Part shown: piece after piece, positions 48,238 to 57,309 of the stretch
Position numbering within the stretch: position 1 is the stretch's first letter
How the letters are laid out: every line of letters begins with the position of its first letter
Assembly: GCA_001304015.1 (NCBI GenBank)
Contig: LJUY01000002.1
Span: 62,001 to 126,000 of the forward strand
DNA from: a candidate division Zixibacteria bacterium SM23_81
GTDB taxonomy: Bacteria; SM23-81
Direction of reading: 5' to 3'
Length of the DNA: 64,000 bases
The notes under the pieces: generated by a model
Told to the model about the DNA's origin: nothing
Database searches by the model: none
The model's input: only the letters and a program-made list of their open reading frames with translations
Translations under genes and position numbers: made by a program

Positions 48238-49683
48238 CTACTTTCCTGCAGGTTGAATGACCACATCGATCCTACGATTCTTGGCCCGGCCCTCTAGGGT
48301 CTCATTGCTGGCAATAGGACGAGATTCGCCGTAACCTATAGCCTCGATTCTGCCCGAGGAAATATTCGTGTTGGCCAAGATATACTGCTTCACCGCCTCG
48401 GCCCGCTCACTGGCTAAGCGCTGGTTTGCGACATCACTGCCCTGAGAGTCAGTGTGGCCCTCGATGATCACCCTGCAGTCCGGAAACTCCGCGAAGGCAT
48501 TCTGTACCTTGGTGAGCAAACTGAAGTACTGAGGCTCGATGGTGGATTTGCCAACGGGAAAGCTAAGGCCGTACAATCGGATGATGACATTTTCACCATC
48601 CAACAAGATGTTCCCTTCCGCACGGCTAAAGGATGCGCTAATGCGGTCCATTTTCTCCCGCCGAATCCGCTGCCACTGTACTTCTTCCCTCAGCTCCTCT
48701 TCCTTAGAGCCCAATTTAAGCAGCCGCTGTTCCATCTCTCCCCTTGCTTGGGCACACTTGATGTTTTCATCCTGCAGCTTCTCGATAACCTCCGCGATTT
48801 GCTGAGCGGGGATATCCAACCCCTGATGAAATTGAGCCGTCATGTCAAGCATGGCCGCTATTTTATGCAATGGTCCTTCCCCTGCCAGCAGCACATCCTC
48901 GAAACTATTGTCATTGGCTTTCAACCTCTTGATCGTCTCAGATAAATAGATGGCGTGGACAGCCTCATATTCAGCCTGCTGGGCCAGTTGTCTCGCTTGG
49001 TCAGTGTCGTAGCGGTTTTTGGTCAGCAGTCCCTCGGCCTTTTGGACCAGATGGCGCGCCTTCTCGAGGGTCTTGGGAGCATGATCCTGAACATCCATAT
49101 CCTCCGCCCTTTGAAGTGAAGACCAAGCCCCTTGTATGTAGTGCGTTTTAACGGCTTCCAATTCGGCCATACGATACATCGTCTCCACCTCTCCACCCTT
49201 TGACTTGGCCCCTTTCGCGTCTCCGCCTTCCAGGGTTCTGGCCGCCTCCTCGAACTTGCGCTCAGCTTTGTTCCAGCTTTCCGTAGCATAGTTGGTGACC
49301 TCGGCACGCAAGGCGTCATTGCGGGCAGCTGCGACAGCGGCAAAAAAAACGGCTGCTACCTCGGTCGCCTCGGCAGCCTTCTTGAAGTGAACCTCCGCTT
49401 CCTTAAGCTTCTTGCGGATATCGTCAAGATTCTTGCCTTTACGAAGATCCACCTCAGCCTCTTTGTAACGCTTCATGCCTTCGAGAAATGCTTTTGGTGC
49501 ATAGAGCTCGGCCTGTTTTTCCTGGGCCAGCTGCAGTGCTTCATCGGCGTTTTTAAAAAGAGATTTTTTGATGTCCTGCTGAGCCACTGAAGTTGATGTG
49601 ACTAAAACTACGCTTCCCAGCATGAATAAAACTGCTGCCAGCATAGGAAACAGACCCACCCTGTTCGAAAATAGCCAATTCAT
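48238..49683 (-). CDS. OmpA-family peptidoglycan-binding protein with helical N-terminal region
   Basis: A 481-residue exported protein. Signal peptide 1-35 (SVVLVTSTSVAQQ). Residues 36-300 are almost entirely helical, resembling DUF4398-type repeats (ADEALQLAQEKQAELYAP, YKEAEVDLRKG). The C-terminal OmpA-like domain (365-481) has IIEGHTDSQGSDVANQRLA and RIEAIGYGESRPIASN, the diaminopimelate-binding pattern. It would tether the outer envelope to peptidoglycan through the periplasm. No lipobox is obvious. ATG at 49683 with GGAGG six bases upstream. The closest neighbours are the two coiled-coil genes, suggesting an envelope-stress role (inference). Confidence 0.9.
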   Translation of the reverse strand: MNWLFSNRVGLFPMLAAVLFMLGSVVLVTSTSVAQQDIKKSLFKNADEALQLAQEKQAELYAPKAFLEGMKRYKEAEVDLRKGKNLDDIRKKLKEAEVHFKKAAEATEVAAVFFAAVAAARNDALRAEVTNYATESWNKAERKFEEAARTLEGGDAKGAKSKGGEVETMYRMAELEAVKTHYIQGAWSSLQRAEDMDVQDHAPKTLEKARHLVQKAEGLLTKNRYDTDQARQLAQQAEYEAVHAIYLSETIKRLKANDNSFEDVLLAGEGPLHKIAAMLDMTAQFHQGLDIPAQQIAEVIEKLQDENIKCAQARGEMEQRLLKLGSKEEELREEVQWQRIRREKMDRISASFSRAEGNILLDGENVIIRLYGLSFPVGKSTIEPQYFSLLTKVQNAFAEFPDCRVIIEGHTDSQGSDVANQRLASERAEAVKQYILANTNISSGRIEAIGYGESRPIASNETLEGRAKNRRIDVVIQPAGK

Positions 49684-49798
49684 GGTACCCTCCTCAGCTA
49701 AATGGCTTCTTTGAGATGAGTTTCTGACCCCTGACTTCTGGTTCCAGTTGTCGCTTGCCATAAACCATAACGGAGCAGCAAACGATCAACTGCAGGAA

Positions 49799-49996
49799 TC
49801 AACCTCCTGGGGCACTTGGATCAATTACTCCATGCGCCGCAACTTGCTTGCAGGCCTCCTTGCGCGAATCCCACTTGTTCTCAACACCTACCCTGACATT
49901 TTCCCAAGCGTCTTCAACTGCATCGCGAGTCTCTCTTTTTCTTTCCTGGGCATCGATTATCCTTGATTGATCTCCTTTGTTTAGAGAGTTTTTCAC
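49799..49996 (-). pseudogene. Possible C-terminal fragment of a coiled-coil stress-response protein
   Basis: A 65-codon frame whose second half, AVEDAWENVRVGVENKWDSRK, resembles the repeated tail of sll1863-type coiled-coil stress proteins, where AWE-LK-GVE-AWD-LKEA is common. The N-terminal two thirds that such proteins need is missing upstream. Start would be GTG with no good ribosome site. It is more likely a remnant than a gene. Confidence 0.35.
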
Positions 49997-50262
49997 CCCA
50001 ATTAACTTGCCACCCCTCCCCTTACATTTCCTGACTTCACTTGAAGCTTCTCCCGGATCAGCGTCACCTATGTAAACTTTCTTTGCCTTTCACCGACAGC
50101 TCTTTGGAACCTGACCAGGAGGGCAAAAGCCTCCACCTTTCCAACACAGAGAGTGCAGATAGAAAAAAGCCATATCTTCGCTGTAAATAGACTTTGTAAA
50201 ACGATCTGTCTTCAGGGCATCCCTTCGTTCTCACATCAAATCTTCCACAATCATCTAGGATG

Positions 50263-51441
50263 CTATGACTTCTCAGCTTCCCCTTGCTCCCAAGCTCGTC
50301 GCACCTCCTGGTACACCTCCCAGAGAGGCACACCATGCTCTGCGGCCACTCGGAAACAGTCCTCGAATTCCGGAGAAAGCCTTTCGGTGCCGTCGAAGAG
50401 AGACACCTTGGCTCTGAGTGGACCCCACCGGGTAGTCACCTGACGCATATGACGCGGGAGCTTGCTTCTGTGGACCCGCTGGGCTCGAATGCCCAGCGTG
50501 GTGGTGTGACGAAAGACGGTCTCGGTAACGGTTGAGACCTTTTCCTCGGGTACCAGAACCGTCAAGACCACCGCCGGGCGCCCTTTTTTCATAACCACCG
50601 GGGTCAAATAAGCATCCCTGGCTCCCTCCGTGAACAGGACCTCCAGAAGAGGCCCGCACAGTTCTGGACTCATGTCGTCGATGTTGGTCTCAAGAACGAC
50701 CATCTGATCGTACTCCAGAGCCCCCTGGACCTGGCCGATGAAGATCCGCAGCAGATTGGGCATTTCCTTCAGGTCACGCTGGCCGACTCCATAGCCTATC
50801 CGCTCTATCCGCAAGGGAGGCGAATTTTGAAAAGCTCGCGCCAGGGTGCTGATCACAGCAGCTCCGGTGGGAGTAACCAGCTCAGCCTCTACGTCGCTCA
50901 TCTGCAGGGGTACATCTCTCAAAAGCTCCACCGAAGCCGGCGCCGGAACGGGAAGGGTTCCATGATGACACTGGAGAAAACCCCTACCCAACCGTACCGG
51001 GGAAGAAAAAATTTCCTTCACTCCTAAAAGTTTCAGCCCGACCACTGCACCCACAACGTCGATCAAGGCATCGGTGGCGCCCACCTCATGAAAGTGAACC
51101 TGGGAAGGCTGAATCCCATGGACTTTCGCCTCGGCCTGGGCTAAACGGGAAAATACGGTCTTGGCCTGATTCACCAGCTCATCGCCCAGAGCGCTTCGGG
51201 ACAGAATTTCTAGAACCTCCGGTAAAGCACGTTCCCGTTGTCCATCGGCCACTTCGACTTCCACACGGGTGCCGGAGATCCCCCCTCTCTGCTCACGGCG
51301 AGCTTGAATTTTCCAGCCGGATAGAGAGAGCTTGGCCAGCTCCTGTCGGAGAGAGTCCAACTCCAGACCAGCATCCAACAGAGCTCCCAGGATCATGTCT
51401 CCACTAATGCCCGCAAAGCAATCAAAATAGGCGATTCTCAT
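50263..51441 (-). CDS. larC: Nickel insertion protein LarC (pyridinium bis-thiocarboxylate nickel insertase)
   Basis: A 392-residue protein opening MRIAYFDCFAGISGDM, with VHFHEVGATDALIDVVGAV and LETNIDDMSPE, all LarC signatures. LarC is a CTP-dependent cyclometallase that inserts nickel into the pincer nucleotide cofactor of lactate racemase LarA and related enzymes. In Lactobacillus plantarum it is made by frameshifting (LarC1/C2), but here it is one continuous frame. It overlaps larB by four bases. Confidence 0.95.
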   Translation of the reverse strand: MRIAYFDCFAGISGDMILGALLDAGLELDSLRQELAKLSLSGWKIQARREQRGGISGTRVEVEVADGQRERALPEVLEILSRSALGDELVNQAKTVFSRLAQAEAKVHGIQPSQVHFHEVGATDALIDVVGAVVGLKLLGVKEIFSSPVRLGRGFLQCHHGTLPVPAPASVELLRDVPLQMSDVEAELVTPTGAAVISTLARAFQNSPPLRIERIGYGVGQRDLKEMPNLLRIFIGQVQGALEYDQMVVLETNIDDMSPELCGPLLEVLFTEGARDAYLTPVVMKKGRPAVVLTVLVPEEKVSTVTETVFRHTTTLGIRAQRVHRSKLPRHMRQVTTRWGPLRAKVSLFDGTERLSPEFEDCFRVAAEHGVPLWEVYQEVRRAWEQGEAEKS

Positions 51442-52220
51442 CGGGCTTTTCTGCTCCCCACAAGCTTTGCCTGAGAGACGACTATCAAGCTGGCGGCGTA
51501 GCCAGCGCCGAAGCCGTTATCGATGTTCACCACCGTCACCCCAGCGGCGCAGCTATTCAACATGGCCAGCAGTGCGGTCACTCCCCCAAAACTGGTTCCA
51601 TACCCCACGGAGGTGGGCACGGCGATGACCGGCTTATCCACCAATCCCCCGATGACGCTGGCCAGCGCCCCTTCCATGCCAGCCGCCACGATGATTACGC
51701 TGGCCTGCTGAAATTTATCCCAGTGGCCCAGAAGGCGATGCAAACCGGCCACGCCCACGTCAAAGATGCGTTCTACTCGATGTCCCATGACCTCAACGGT
51801 GACCGCCGCTTCTTCGGCCACGGGTATGTCGGAGGTGCCCGCGGTGACGACTAAAACGAGAGGCCCTCTCTTGGCTATTTTGATGTCGGATGGCGTGACG
51901 ACTCTCGCCAGGGGGTGGTAACGAGTGCCGGGGATTTCTTTTCTAATGGCCTTGGCCATCCCCGGGTTTACCAGCGTGGCCAAGAAAACTTTATGGTCCT
52001 TGGCGATCTTCTTGAGGATAGTGACCACGTGATTCACCGTCTTGCCTTGACAAAGGACCACTTCAGGAAAACCTCGCCGAAGAGTGCGGTGATGGTCGAT
52101 GTGGGCAAAAGCGATGTCCTCGAAGGGAAGCTTCTTCAACGCCTCCATGCCCGTCTTAACGGTCATCTTCCCTTCTTTAACGGCCTCTAACACCTCCTGG
52201 ACTCGATTTTTGTCAATCAC
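51438..52220 (-). CDS. larB: Nickel pincer cofactor synthase LarB (NaAD carboxylase)
   Basis: About 260 residues. The C-terminal AIR-carboxylase (PurE)-like domain shows VVTAGTSDIPVAEEAA, VAAGMEGALASVIGGLV and PTSVGYGTSFGGVTALL; the N-terminal helical part (MIDKNRVQEVLEAVKEG on) is specific to LarB. It carboxylates and hydrolyses nicotinic acid adenine dinucleotide in the first step of the cofactor pathway. I prefer GTG at 52220 with GGGGAG eight bases upstream over GTG at 52256. Together with LarC it makes two of the three maturation proteins; LarE and LarA are not in the window. Confidence 0.93.
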   Translation of the reverse strand: MIDKNRVQEVLEAVKEGKMTVKTGMEALKKLPFEDIAFAHIDHHRTLRRGFPEVVLCQGKTVNHVVTILKKIAKDHKVFLATLVNPGMAKAIRKEIPGTRYHPLARVVTPSDIKIAKRGPLVLVVTAGTSDIPVAEEAAVTVEVMGHRVERIFDVGVAGLHRLLGHWDKFQQASVIIVAAGMEGALASVIGGLVDKPVIAVPTSVGYGTSFGGVTALLAMLNSCAAGVTVVNIDNGFGAGYAASLIVVSQAKLVGSRKAR

Positions 52221-52351
52221 GTCGGCGGCTCCCCAGTATAAAGAGTTTGCAGACACAAGAAACGCATCTGTTGTCTTAAAATATGCGATGAAATCACTTC
52301 ACAGATTACATGAGATCATCATAAAAATTAGCTTGTTTACAAGTGCGTTAT

Positions 52352-53359
52352 CTATATTGTTCTTTCCGCAACCTGTGGAAACTTCTGAGAATAGCTGGCT
52401 CGCTCCCTTTGGTAGTTTTGGAAAACGCTCTCCACATCTTGCAGGCGCTCCAGCCGCACCAGGGTTCTGCGGAGCTGGGCTCCTCCAGGAAATCCTTTGG
52501 TATACCACCCGAAATGCTTGCGCATCTGCCGCAATCCAGTGAAATCCCCTTTGATAGCCAATAACTGTCGAGTGTGTCTCAGGCAGAGATCGATTCTCTG
52601 GTTCACAGAGGGAAACGTGAGGTCATCCTTGCCCTCCAACAAGGCCACTATCTGACTGAAAATCCAGGGATTTCCCAGGGCTCCTCGGCCGATCATAGCG
52701 GCATCGCAGCCAGTTTCCGCAAACATCCTGAGACCATCTTGCGGCGTGCGCACATCACCATTACCAATCACGGGGATTTCCACCCTTTCCTTCACCATGC
52801 CAATGAGTTCCCAATTAGCCCTACCGGAGAAAACCTGTTGCCGTGTGCGGGGATGAATGGTGATGCCCGCGACTCCCAGTGCCTCGCATAAGATTGCGGC
52901 CTCACTGGCCACGATGGAAGTTTGGTCCCACCCGCTGCGAATCTTCACCGTCACGGGAAGATCTGTAGCCCCAACCGCTGCCCGGACCATTCCCTCCATG
53001 AGAGTCAAGTCCTTAAGCACAGCCGCCCCCCCATTCTTGCGGACCACCTTCCGGGACGGGCATCCAAAGTTGAGGTCGATAAGATCCGGCTGCCTCTGTG
53101 TCACAATCTGGACGGCGTCAGCCAGAACTTCTGGCTGAGATCCGAAGAGCTGAACGCCGATGGGTCTCTCATCGTCCCCAAACTCCATCAAACGGCGGGT
53201 CTTTGCGCCCCCGCGCACCAAGCCCTCGGCGCTGATCATCTCCGTATAGACCAGGCCGGCGCCATGCTCCTTGGCCACCAGACGAAAAGCGGAATCGGTG
53301 ATGCCCGATAAAGGGGCTAAGAAAACGCGATTGGATACTTCTAAGCGGTTCAATTTCAT
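52352..53359 (-). CDS. dusB: tRNA-dihydrouridine synthase (DusB-like)
   Basis: A 335-residue FMN enzyme. LAPLSGITDSAFR, DLNFGCPSRKVVRKNGGAAVL (with the catalytic Cys) and IGRGALGNPWIF are the Dus hallmarks. It reduces uridine in tRNA D-loops. Length and C-terminal helical domain fit the DusB group. The promoter's -10 ends only six bases before the ATG, so the message appears leaderless. Confidence 0.95.
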   Translation of the reverse strand: MKLNRLEVSNRVFLAPLSGITDSAFRLVAKEHGAGLVYTEMISAEGLVRGGAKTRRLMEFGDDERPIGVQLFGSQPEVLADAVQIVTQRQPDLIDLNFGCPSRKVVRKNGGAAVLKDLTLMEGMVRAAVGATDLPVTVKIRSGWDQTSIVASEAAILCEALGVAGITIHPRTRQQVFSGRANWELIGMVKERVEIPVIGNGDVRTPQDGLRMFAETGCDAAMIGRGALGNPWIFSQIVALLEGKDDLTFPSVNQRIDLCLRHTRQLLAIKGDFTGLRQMRKHFGWYTKGFPGGAQLRRTLVRLERLQDVESVFQNYQRERASYSQKFPQVAERTI

Positions 53360-53365
53360 AAAGCA

Positions 53366-53394
53366 AATATACTATAACTCTTCTCATACTGCAA
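53366..53394 (-). promoter_or_regulatory. Sigma-70 type promoter for dus
   Basis: Minus strand: TTGCAG (53394-53389), 17-base spacer, TATATT (53371-53366). The -10 ends six bases before the ATG, placing the transcription start at or next to the A of the start codon. Confidence 0.68.
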
Positions 53395-53453
53395 GGTTTT
53401 TTAAGAAGGACCCTTGGGATGAAGTCGCTCCCGAGCTGGGGAAGGCCTTGGGG

Positions 53454-53480
53454 AAAAAAAACGGCGGACTGAGTCCGCCG
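53454..53480 (-). terminator. Rho-independent terminator after the metalloprotease gene
   Basis: Minus-strand inverted repeat CGGCGGAC / GTCCGCCG (53480-53462) with a three-base loop, followed by eight T (53461-53454). Confidence 0.92.
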
Positions 53481-53509
53481 ATGCACATATCACCAAGCTG
53501 GTTTCTTCC

Positions 53510-55432
53510 TTACCGCACCACAACCATCTTCCTGGTTTTCACGAAATCCCCGGCCTTAAGCTGGTAGAGATAGATCCCGGCAGACACCCGCTCTCCCCGA
53601 GCGTTGGTGCAATCCCACCCCCCCATCTTCCAGTCAGGGCCATCATGATGTCCCGGCTCTAGATATCCCTCGTACTTGTGCACTACTTGACCGTCTATGG
53701 TGAAAATCCGGAAGGAGACTTGTCCCCCCGCGGCTACGTAAAAGGGAATGACCGTACGATCACCGACCACTGGATTGGGATAATTCTGGCCCAACCAGGT
53801 GACCGTCTGACTGGGCTCGGTGAGGCTGGAATCCGGCACTCCTCGATAGGCATATTGCAGGCCGCTCCCCGAGAGGGCAAAAGGGGTGATCACCAAGGTC
53901 ACCTCTCCATATTGGCTCCAGTTGAGCATCTGACCTGATCCACGCCCCAAGACATTCAAGGAGATCCCGACGATCTCATGAGGAGGTCCGATGCCCAACA
54001 GGGCGGCCTTCCATGAAACCTGTGGTTGACCTTCCAGCTCTATTCTCAGGCCACCCGGGGTGTCCTGGGTCACAAAGCGAGCATAGCTGGCGCCCAAAGG
54101 CTCAGGAGGATAGGAGACAGAGTCCACCACCACGGGATAATTCGAGTGCACATTGTCGGTATAAACGGCGACCTGAGGATATCGATTCCCCTCGGGATAA
54201 AAAAGGTTCGTATCCGCGCGAGAGCCGGTGAAATAGTTCCAAATGGCAAATTCGTTATGCGCTGAGGCCAGAGTCATACCGCGACTGTCTAGAACCTCCC
54301 CCATGGCGTCCAGTGCCGTCTTTTGAACGCACCCCTCCCAGATTTCTCTCATTATGCGTCGGCCAAATCTTTTGGCCAAATAGTGGGCCCACACGCAACT
54401 GCTGTACTCGTGGATCCCGTCAAATGTGACCAGTGAAAGCTCAGGACAGTTGAAAAGGGCGGAAGATCCAGAAGCGAGATAATAATAATAGTCGTTAACC
54501 GCATCGTAGACCACGTCCTCCATCCAGGTGGAGGAGATTTCCATGAAAAAGCGCTCCTCCCGGGTGTCGTAAGCGAACTGAACGGCGTGAAAGAACTCAT
54601 GGGCCGCGGTGACCATCAATCCGGCGTTCCCAGGAGTCGGATAAATGGAGCTGGAGTAATCGTTGTCCACCACCAAGTAGCTCGTGGTGGCCAGCGGGTG
54701 ACCCTCAGGAACGACATACTCGCTCTGGGTATATCCGTAAACCCAGTGGTTGTCAAGGTCTTCAACATAGACGTCGTATCGGGAATCCCCTCCATAGTCC
54801 TCATCCCCATACCAGGGCCCGTCAGCGGGAGGCTGCCTGTAGCCTAGAGAATCCACCTCCACCTCCCATACATGGTCGAAGACCTGGGCACAGAGATGGA
54901 TCCAGTCGGGGATTGTGTCGCCGTGGGTATATACGGGTACTGGACTGTCGCGGGTGGAAGTGACGTACCAGATGCGGAAGTGACCGCCCGGGCTATCGTA
55001 GTAGACCGCCGGGACGAGATAGGAATGGCCGTAAGGAAAGGGTTCCTGACCAGGTTCGGTGGGCCGCAGCAAGTAAGGAGCGAGCATCGCCTTTGCCCGC
55101 GGACTTAAACTATCCCAGTGAGTTCGAACCTCCAGTAACAATGGGGTCAGCGATTTGAGGAATCTTCGGGGTTGGCTTTGAAATCTGGGGGGAAGCCGTT
55201 GCGGATCTAAAACCGCCCAGACCCGATACACCAGGGAGGTTTCAGCGTCCAGTTCCCCCCGTAGATGGGCCTGGGTAATCACATCAAGGGAGCTCAGCTC
55301 TCCGACATTGGCTTCTGGCTCCATGGCAGAGGTATAAAAAAGGGCTAGAACAAAAGCAAACACAAAGAAATTCCGCAACCTCTTCCGAGCCTCTATCTTT
55401 TGGAGGTATCTTACGATCCCGACTGTAGCCAA
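53510..55432 (-). CDS. Secreted MXAN_6640-like metalloprotease with FlgD-type C-terminal sorting domain
   Basis: About 640 residues. A hydrophobic signal lies at 19-36. The catalytic centre is HEFFH (278-282), with a candidate third ligand Glu in FFMEISSTWMED (298-305), the gluzincin arrangement of MXAN_6640-family proteases. The last 90 residues form a FlgD Ig-like/type IX-style sorting module with FRIFTIDGQVV, WDCTNARGERVSAGIYLYQL and a basic KTRKMVVVR end. This suggests secretion to the surface or medium by a T9SS-like route in FCB-group bacteria. The start is TTG at 55432 (overlapping the PHP gene by 22 bases) or TTG at 55378, nearer the signal peptide. A strong terminator follows. Confidence 0.85.
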   Translation of the reverse strand: MATVGIVRYLQKIEARKRLRNFFVFAFVLALFYTSAMEPEANVGELSSLDVITQAHLRGELDAETSLVYRVWAVLDPQRLPPRFQSQPRRFLKSLTPLLLEVRTHWDSLSPRAKAMLAPYLLRPTEPGQEPFPYGHSYLVPAVYYDSPGGHFRIWYVTSTRDSPVPVYTHGDTIPDWIHLCAQVFDHVWEVEVDSLGYRQPPADGPWYGDEDYGGDSRYDVYVEDLDNHWVYGYTQSEYVVPEGHPLATTSYLVVDNDYSSSIYPTPGNAGLMVTAAHEFFHAVQFAYDTREERFFMEISSTWMEDVVYDAVNDYYYYLASGSSALFNCPELSLVTFDGIHEYSSCVWAHYLAKRFGRRIMREIWEGCVQKTALDAMGEVLDSRGMTLASAHNEFAIWNYFTGSRADTNLFYPEGNRYPQVAVYTDNVHSNYPVVVDSVSYPPEPLGASYARFVTQDTPGGLRIELEGQPQVSWKAALLGIGPPHEIVGISLNVLGRGSGQMLNWSQYGEVTLVITPFALSGSGLQYAYRGVPDSSLTEPSQTVTWLGQNYPNPVVGDRTVIPFYVAAGGQVSFRIFTIDGQVVHKYEGYLEPGHHDGPDWKMGGWDCTNARGERVSAGIYLYQLKAGDFVKTRKMVVVR

Positions 55433-56253
55433 CGTTTACGCTTTTTCAAAGCAGTGACGCAGTGATATGGCACGGACAGTTTGCCCAGCATGGTCTCTTG
55501 ACCAAATCGGGTTCCATGGCAATCTGAGCCACCGGTGACCAAGAGACCATAACAATTGGCCAGACGAAGGTAATGGCGCCTGGCCTCAGTATCGTGCCTG
55601 ACATGATAGGCCTCCAGCCCATCCAGCCCTAATTCCACCAGAAACGGAATGAGATCGTCCCTTCCCAGGACTGCTGGATGCGCCAGCACGGCCACTCCCT
55701 GAACGGAATGGATGAGCTCGATGGCCTCCTGAGCCGTCAAACCTATCTTAGGAACGTATGCAGGAGCGTGATAGCCCAAATAGCGAGCGAAGGCCTCACG
55801 ATAGCTACCCACATATTCCTCGCGAACCAGGGCATCGGCCACGTGAGGGCGCCCCAACGGAGCCTCCCCGGCAATGGCCATCACCGTTTCCATCTGGAGA
55901 TCGACCCCCAGTTGGTTGAGCTTATCGACGATCTTCTGCCCTCGATGATATCTGGCCCGCTGAAAACGCCGGATTTCTCTCAGCAGAGTTGGCGCGCGGT
56001 AATTCACCAGATACCCCAGCAGATGGACATCTGCACCGTCGTCGTCGACGCTCAGCTCCACCCCAGGGATAATCTCCAGCCCACTGCCCCTCGCAGCGCA
56101 AATGGCGTGATCTATAGCCGCAACGCTATCGTGGTCGGTGATGGCAATGGCCAACAATCCCCGATCGAGAGCTCGCTGAACGACCTCGTGAGCACTCTGT
56201 TGCCCATCCGATGCCGCGGTATGAATGTGAAGGTCAACTCTCTTTTTAGTCAT
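55411..56253 (-). CDS. PHP-domain phosphoesterase (YciV/RNase AM-like)
   Basis: A 280-residue PHP protein. Metal ligands: VDLHIHTAASDGQQ, AITDHDS, IIPGVELS, VAVLAHP and GGSDCHG, all intact. It matches the YciV/TrpH group that hydrolyses 3',5'-nucleoside bisphosphates or trims RNA 5' ends. Cytosolic. It overlaps the metalloprotease gene start, though functional connection is unlikely. Confidence 0.9.
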   Translation of the reverse strand: MTKKRVDLHIHTAASDGQQSAHEVVQRALDRGLLAIAITDHDSVAAIDHAICAARGSGLEIIPGVELSVDDDGADVHLLGYLVNYRAPTLLREIRRFQRARYHRGQKIVDKLNQLGVDLQMETVMAIAGEAPLGRPHVADALVREEYVGSYREAFARYLGYHAPAYVPKIGLTAQEAIELIHSVQGVAVLAHPAVLGRDDLIPFLVELGLDGLEAYHVRHDTEARRHYLRLANCYGLLVTGGSDCHGTRFGQETMLGKLSVPYHCVTALKKRKRWLQSGS

Positions 56254-56364
56254 GTGGCGCGTTTAGTCCCGCCCCGGTGTTTTTTGTTCCACTTATATCT
56301 ATGAAATTACTGTGTTAAAATTTATGGGTCGCAGGCATACCAAGACCAGCAAAACATCTCTCGC

Positions 56365-57018
56365 TCAAACAACCTCCTGGGTGCCGACCATAATTTTGCC
56401 CTTCGCAAAAGCCGCACAAAAGGCCTCCACTATTTGAGGATCGAACTGGGTCCCAGCTTCCTCTCGCAACTCTTGGAGGGCCTCCTGGGGCGATAAGGCC
56501 TTTCGATACGGCCGATTTGAGGACATCGCATCGAAAGAATCGGCCACCGTAAGAATTCGAGCCTCCAGGGGAATTTGGTCTCCCCCAAGACCATCTGGAT
56601 AGCCTCTGGCATCATAACGCTCGTGATGGTGCCGGATGACGGGAATGATATCGGCCAGCTGTTCTACCGACTCCAGAATACGAACACCCAGGAGGGGATG
56701 AAGTCTGATGGCCGCCATCTCCAACTCGCCTAAGGGTGCTGGCTTGCTTAAAATGAATGCCTCTACGCCGATCTTGCCTATGTCGTGCAGCAGAGCGGCA
56801 ATCTCCAGGCGTTCCAACCTGTGGGGCGAAAATCCCAGCTCGACACCAATGGCCAAGGCGTACTGACACACTTTCACGGAGTGACCTCGGGTATGAGGAT
56901 CCCGAGCGTCAATGGTTTGAGAAAGAGCATGCAGGAGACCTATGAATTGCTCCTGTAGATCTTTCACTTTCTTTTGGAGCCGGGCCTGATTGTTCTCAGC
57001 TCGCGTATGGCTCTTCAT
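56365..57018 (-). CDS. HD-GYP domain c-di-GMP phosphodiesterase
   Basis: A 217-residue stand-alone HD-GYP protein. An N-terminal coiled coil (5-40) is followed by HDIGKIG (HD pair), RHHHERYDARGYPDG (HHE and GYP motifs) and VADSFDAMSSNRPYR, so the metal site and c-di-GMP motif are complete. No receiver or membrane domain. It hydrolyses c-di-GMP to pGpG/GMP. GGGGG lies four bases before the ATG. Its leader carries a c-di-GMP-I riboswitch with overlapping terminator, so its expression should rise with c-di-GMP, giving feedback control. Confidence 0.93.
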   Translation of the reverse strand: MKSHTRAENNQARLQKKVKDLQEQFIGLLHALSQTIDARDPHTRGHSVKVCQYALAIGVELGFSPHRLERLEIAALLHDIGKIGVEAFILSKPAPLGELEMAAIRLHPLLGVRILESVEQLADIIPVIRHHHERYDARGYPDGLGGDQIPLEARILTVADSFDAMSSNRPYRKALSPQEALQELREEAGTQFDPQIVEAFCAAFAKGKIMVGTQEVV

Positions 57019-57102
57019 CCTACCCCCTACTTTTTAAAATATATGCTTAACTCAAATAATCTGCAACATTTTTCTTTCAGGCAGTCCCATCACGGGGCGT
57101 AG

Positions 57103-57150
57103 AAAAGCCGGGTTGCCATAACTACCCCTTACAGACTTCGGCAACCCGGC
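57103..57150 (-). terminator. Riboswitch-controlled terminator upstream of the HD-GYP gene
   Basis: Minus strand: GCCGGGTTGCC (57150-57140), 22-base loop, perfect complement GGCAACCCGGC (57117-57107), then TTTT. The 5' arm is the 3' strand of the c-di-GMP aptamer, so folding of aptamer and terminator are mutually exclusive. Confidence 0.85.
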
Positions 57151-57287
57151 CGTCATATCAAGTCCAAAGCAGAAGCTTGAGCGGAGCCCAGATTTCCTGA
57201 GCCGGAAGGGAACTCCTGAATTGGACTTGACTTAGACCCGTAGCTTTGTGCACTACCCTTTCAGGTAGATTACCCTGATCGGTCTGT
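57131..57287 (-). ncRNA. Cyclic di-GMP-I (GEMM-I) riboswitch
   Basis: Minus strand. An outer helix ACAGAC (57287-57282) / GTCTGT (57136-57131) encloses CAGGGTAATC, a CTACC-TGAAAG-GGTAG hairpin with GAAA tetraloop, GCACAAAGCTACGGGTCTAAG, a long variable hairpin (GTCAAGTCC ... GGACTTGA), and the closing GCCGGGTTGCCGAAG. These are the conserved GEMM-I blocks in order. The position equivalent to G20 is G, favouring c-di-GMP over cGAMP. Confidence 0.9.
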
Positions 57288-57309
57288 GATGATCGGGATG
57301 ATCTATCCG

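Noticed and set aside
57131-57287. cGAMP (GEMM-Ib) rather than c-di-GMP specificity
   Set aside because: The position equivalent to G20 is G, not A; the downstream gene is a c-di-GMP phosphodiesterase.
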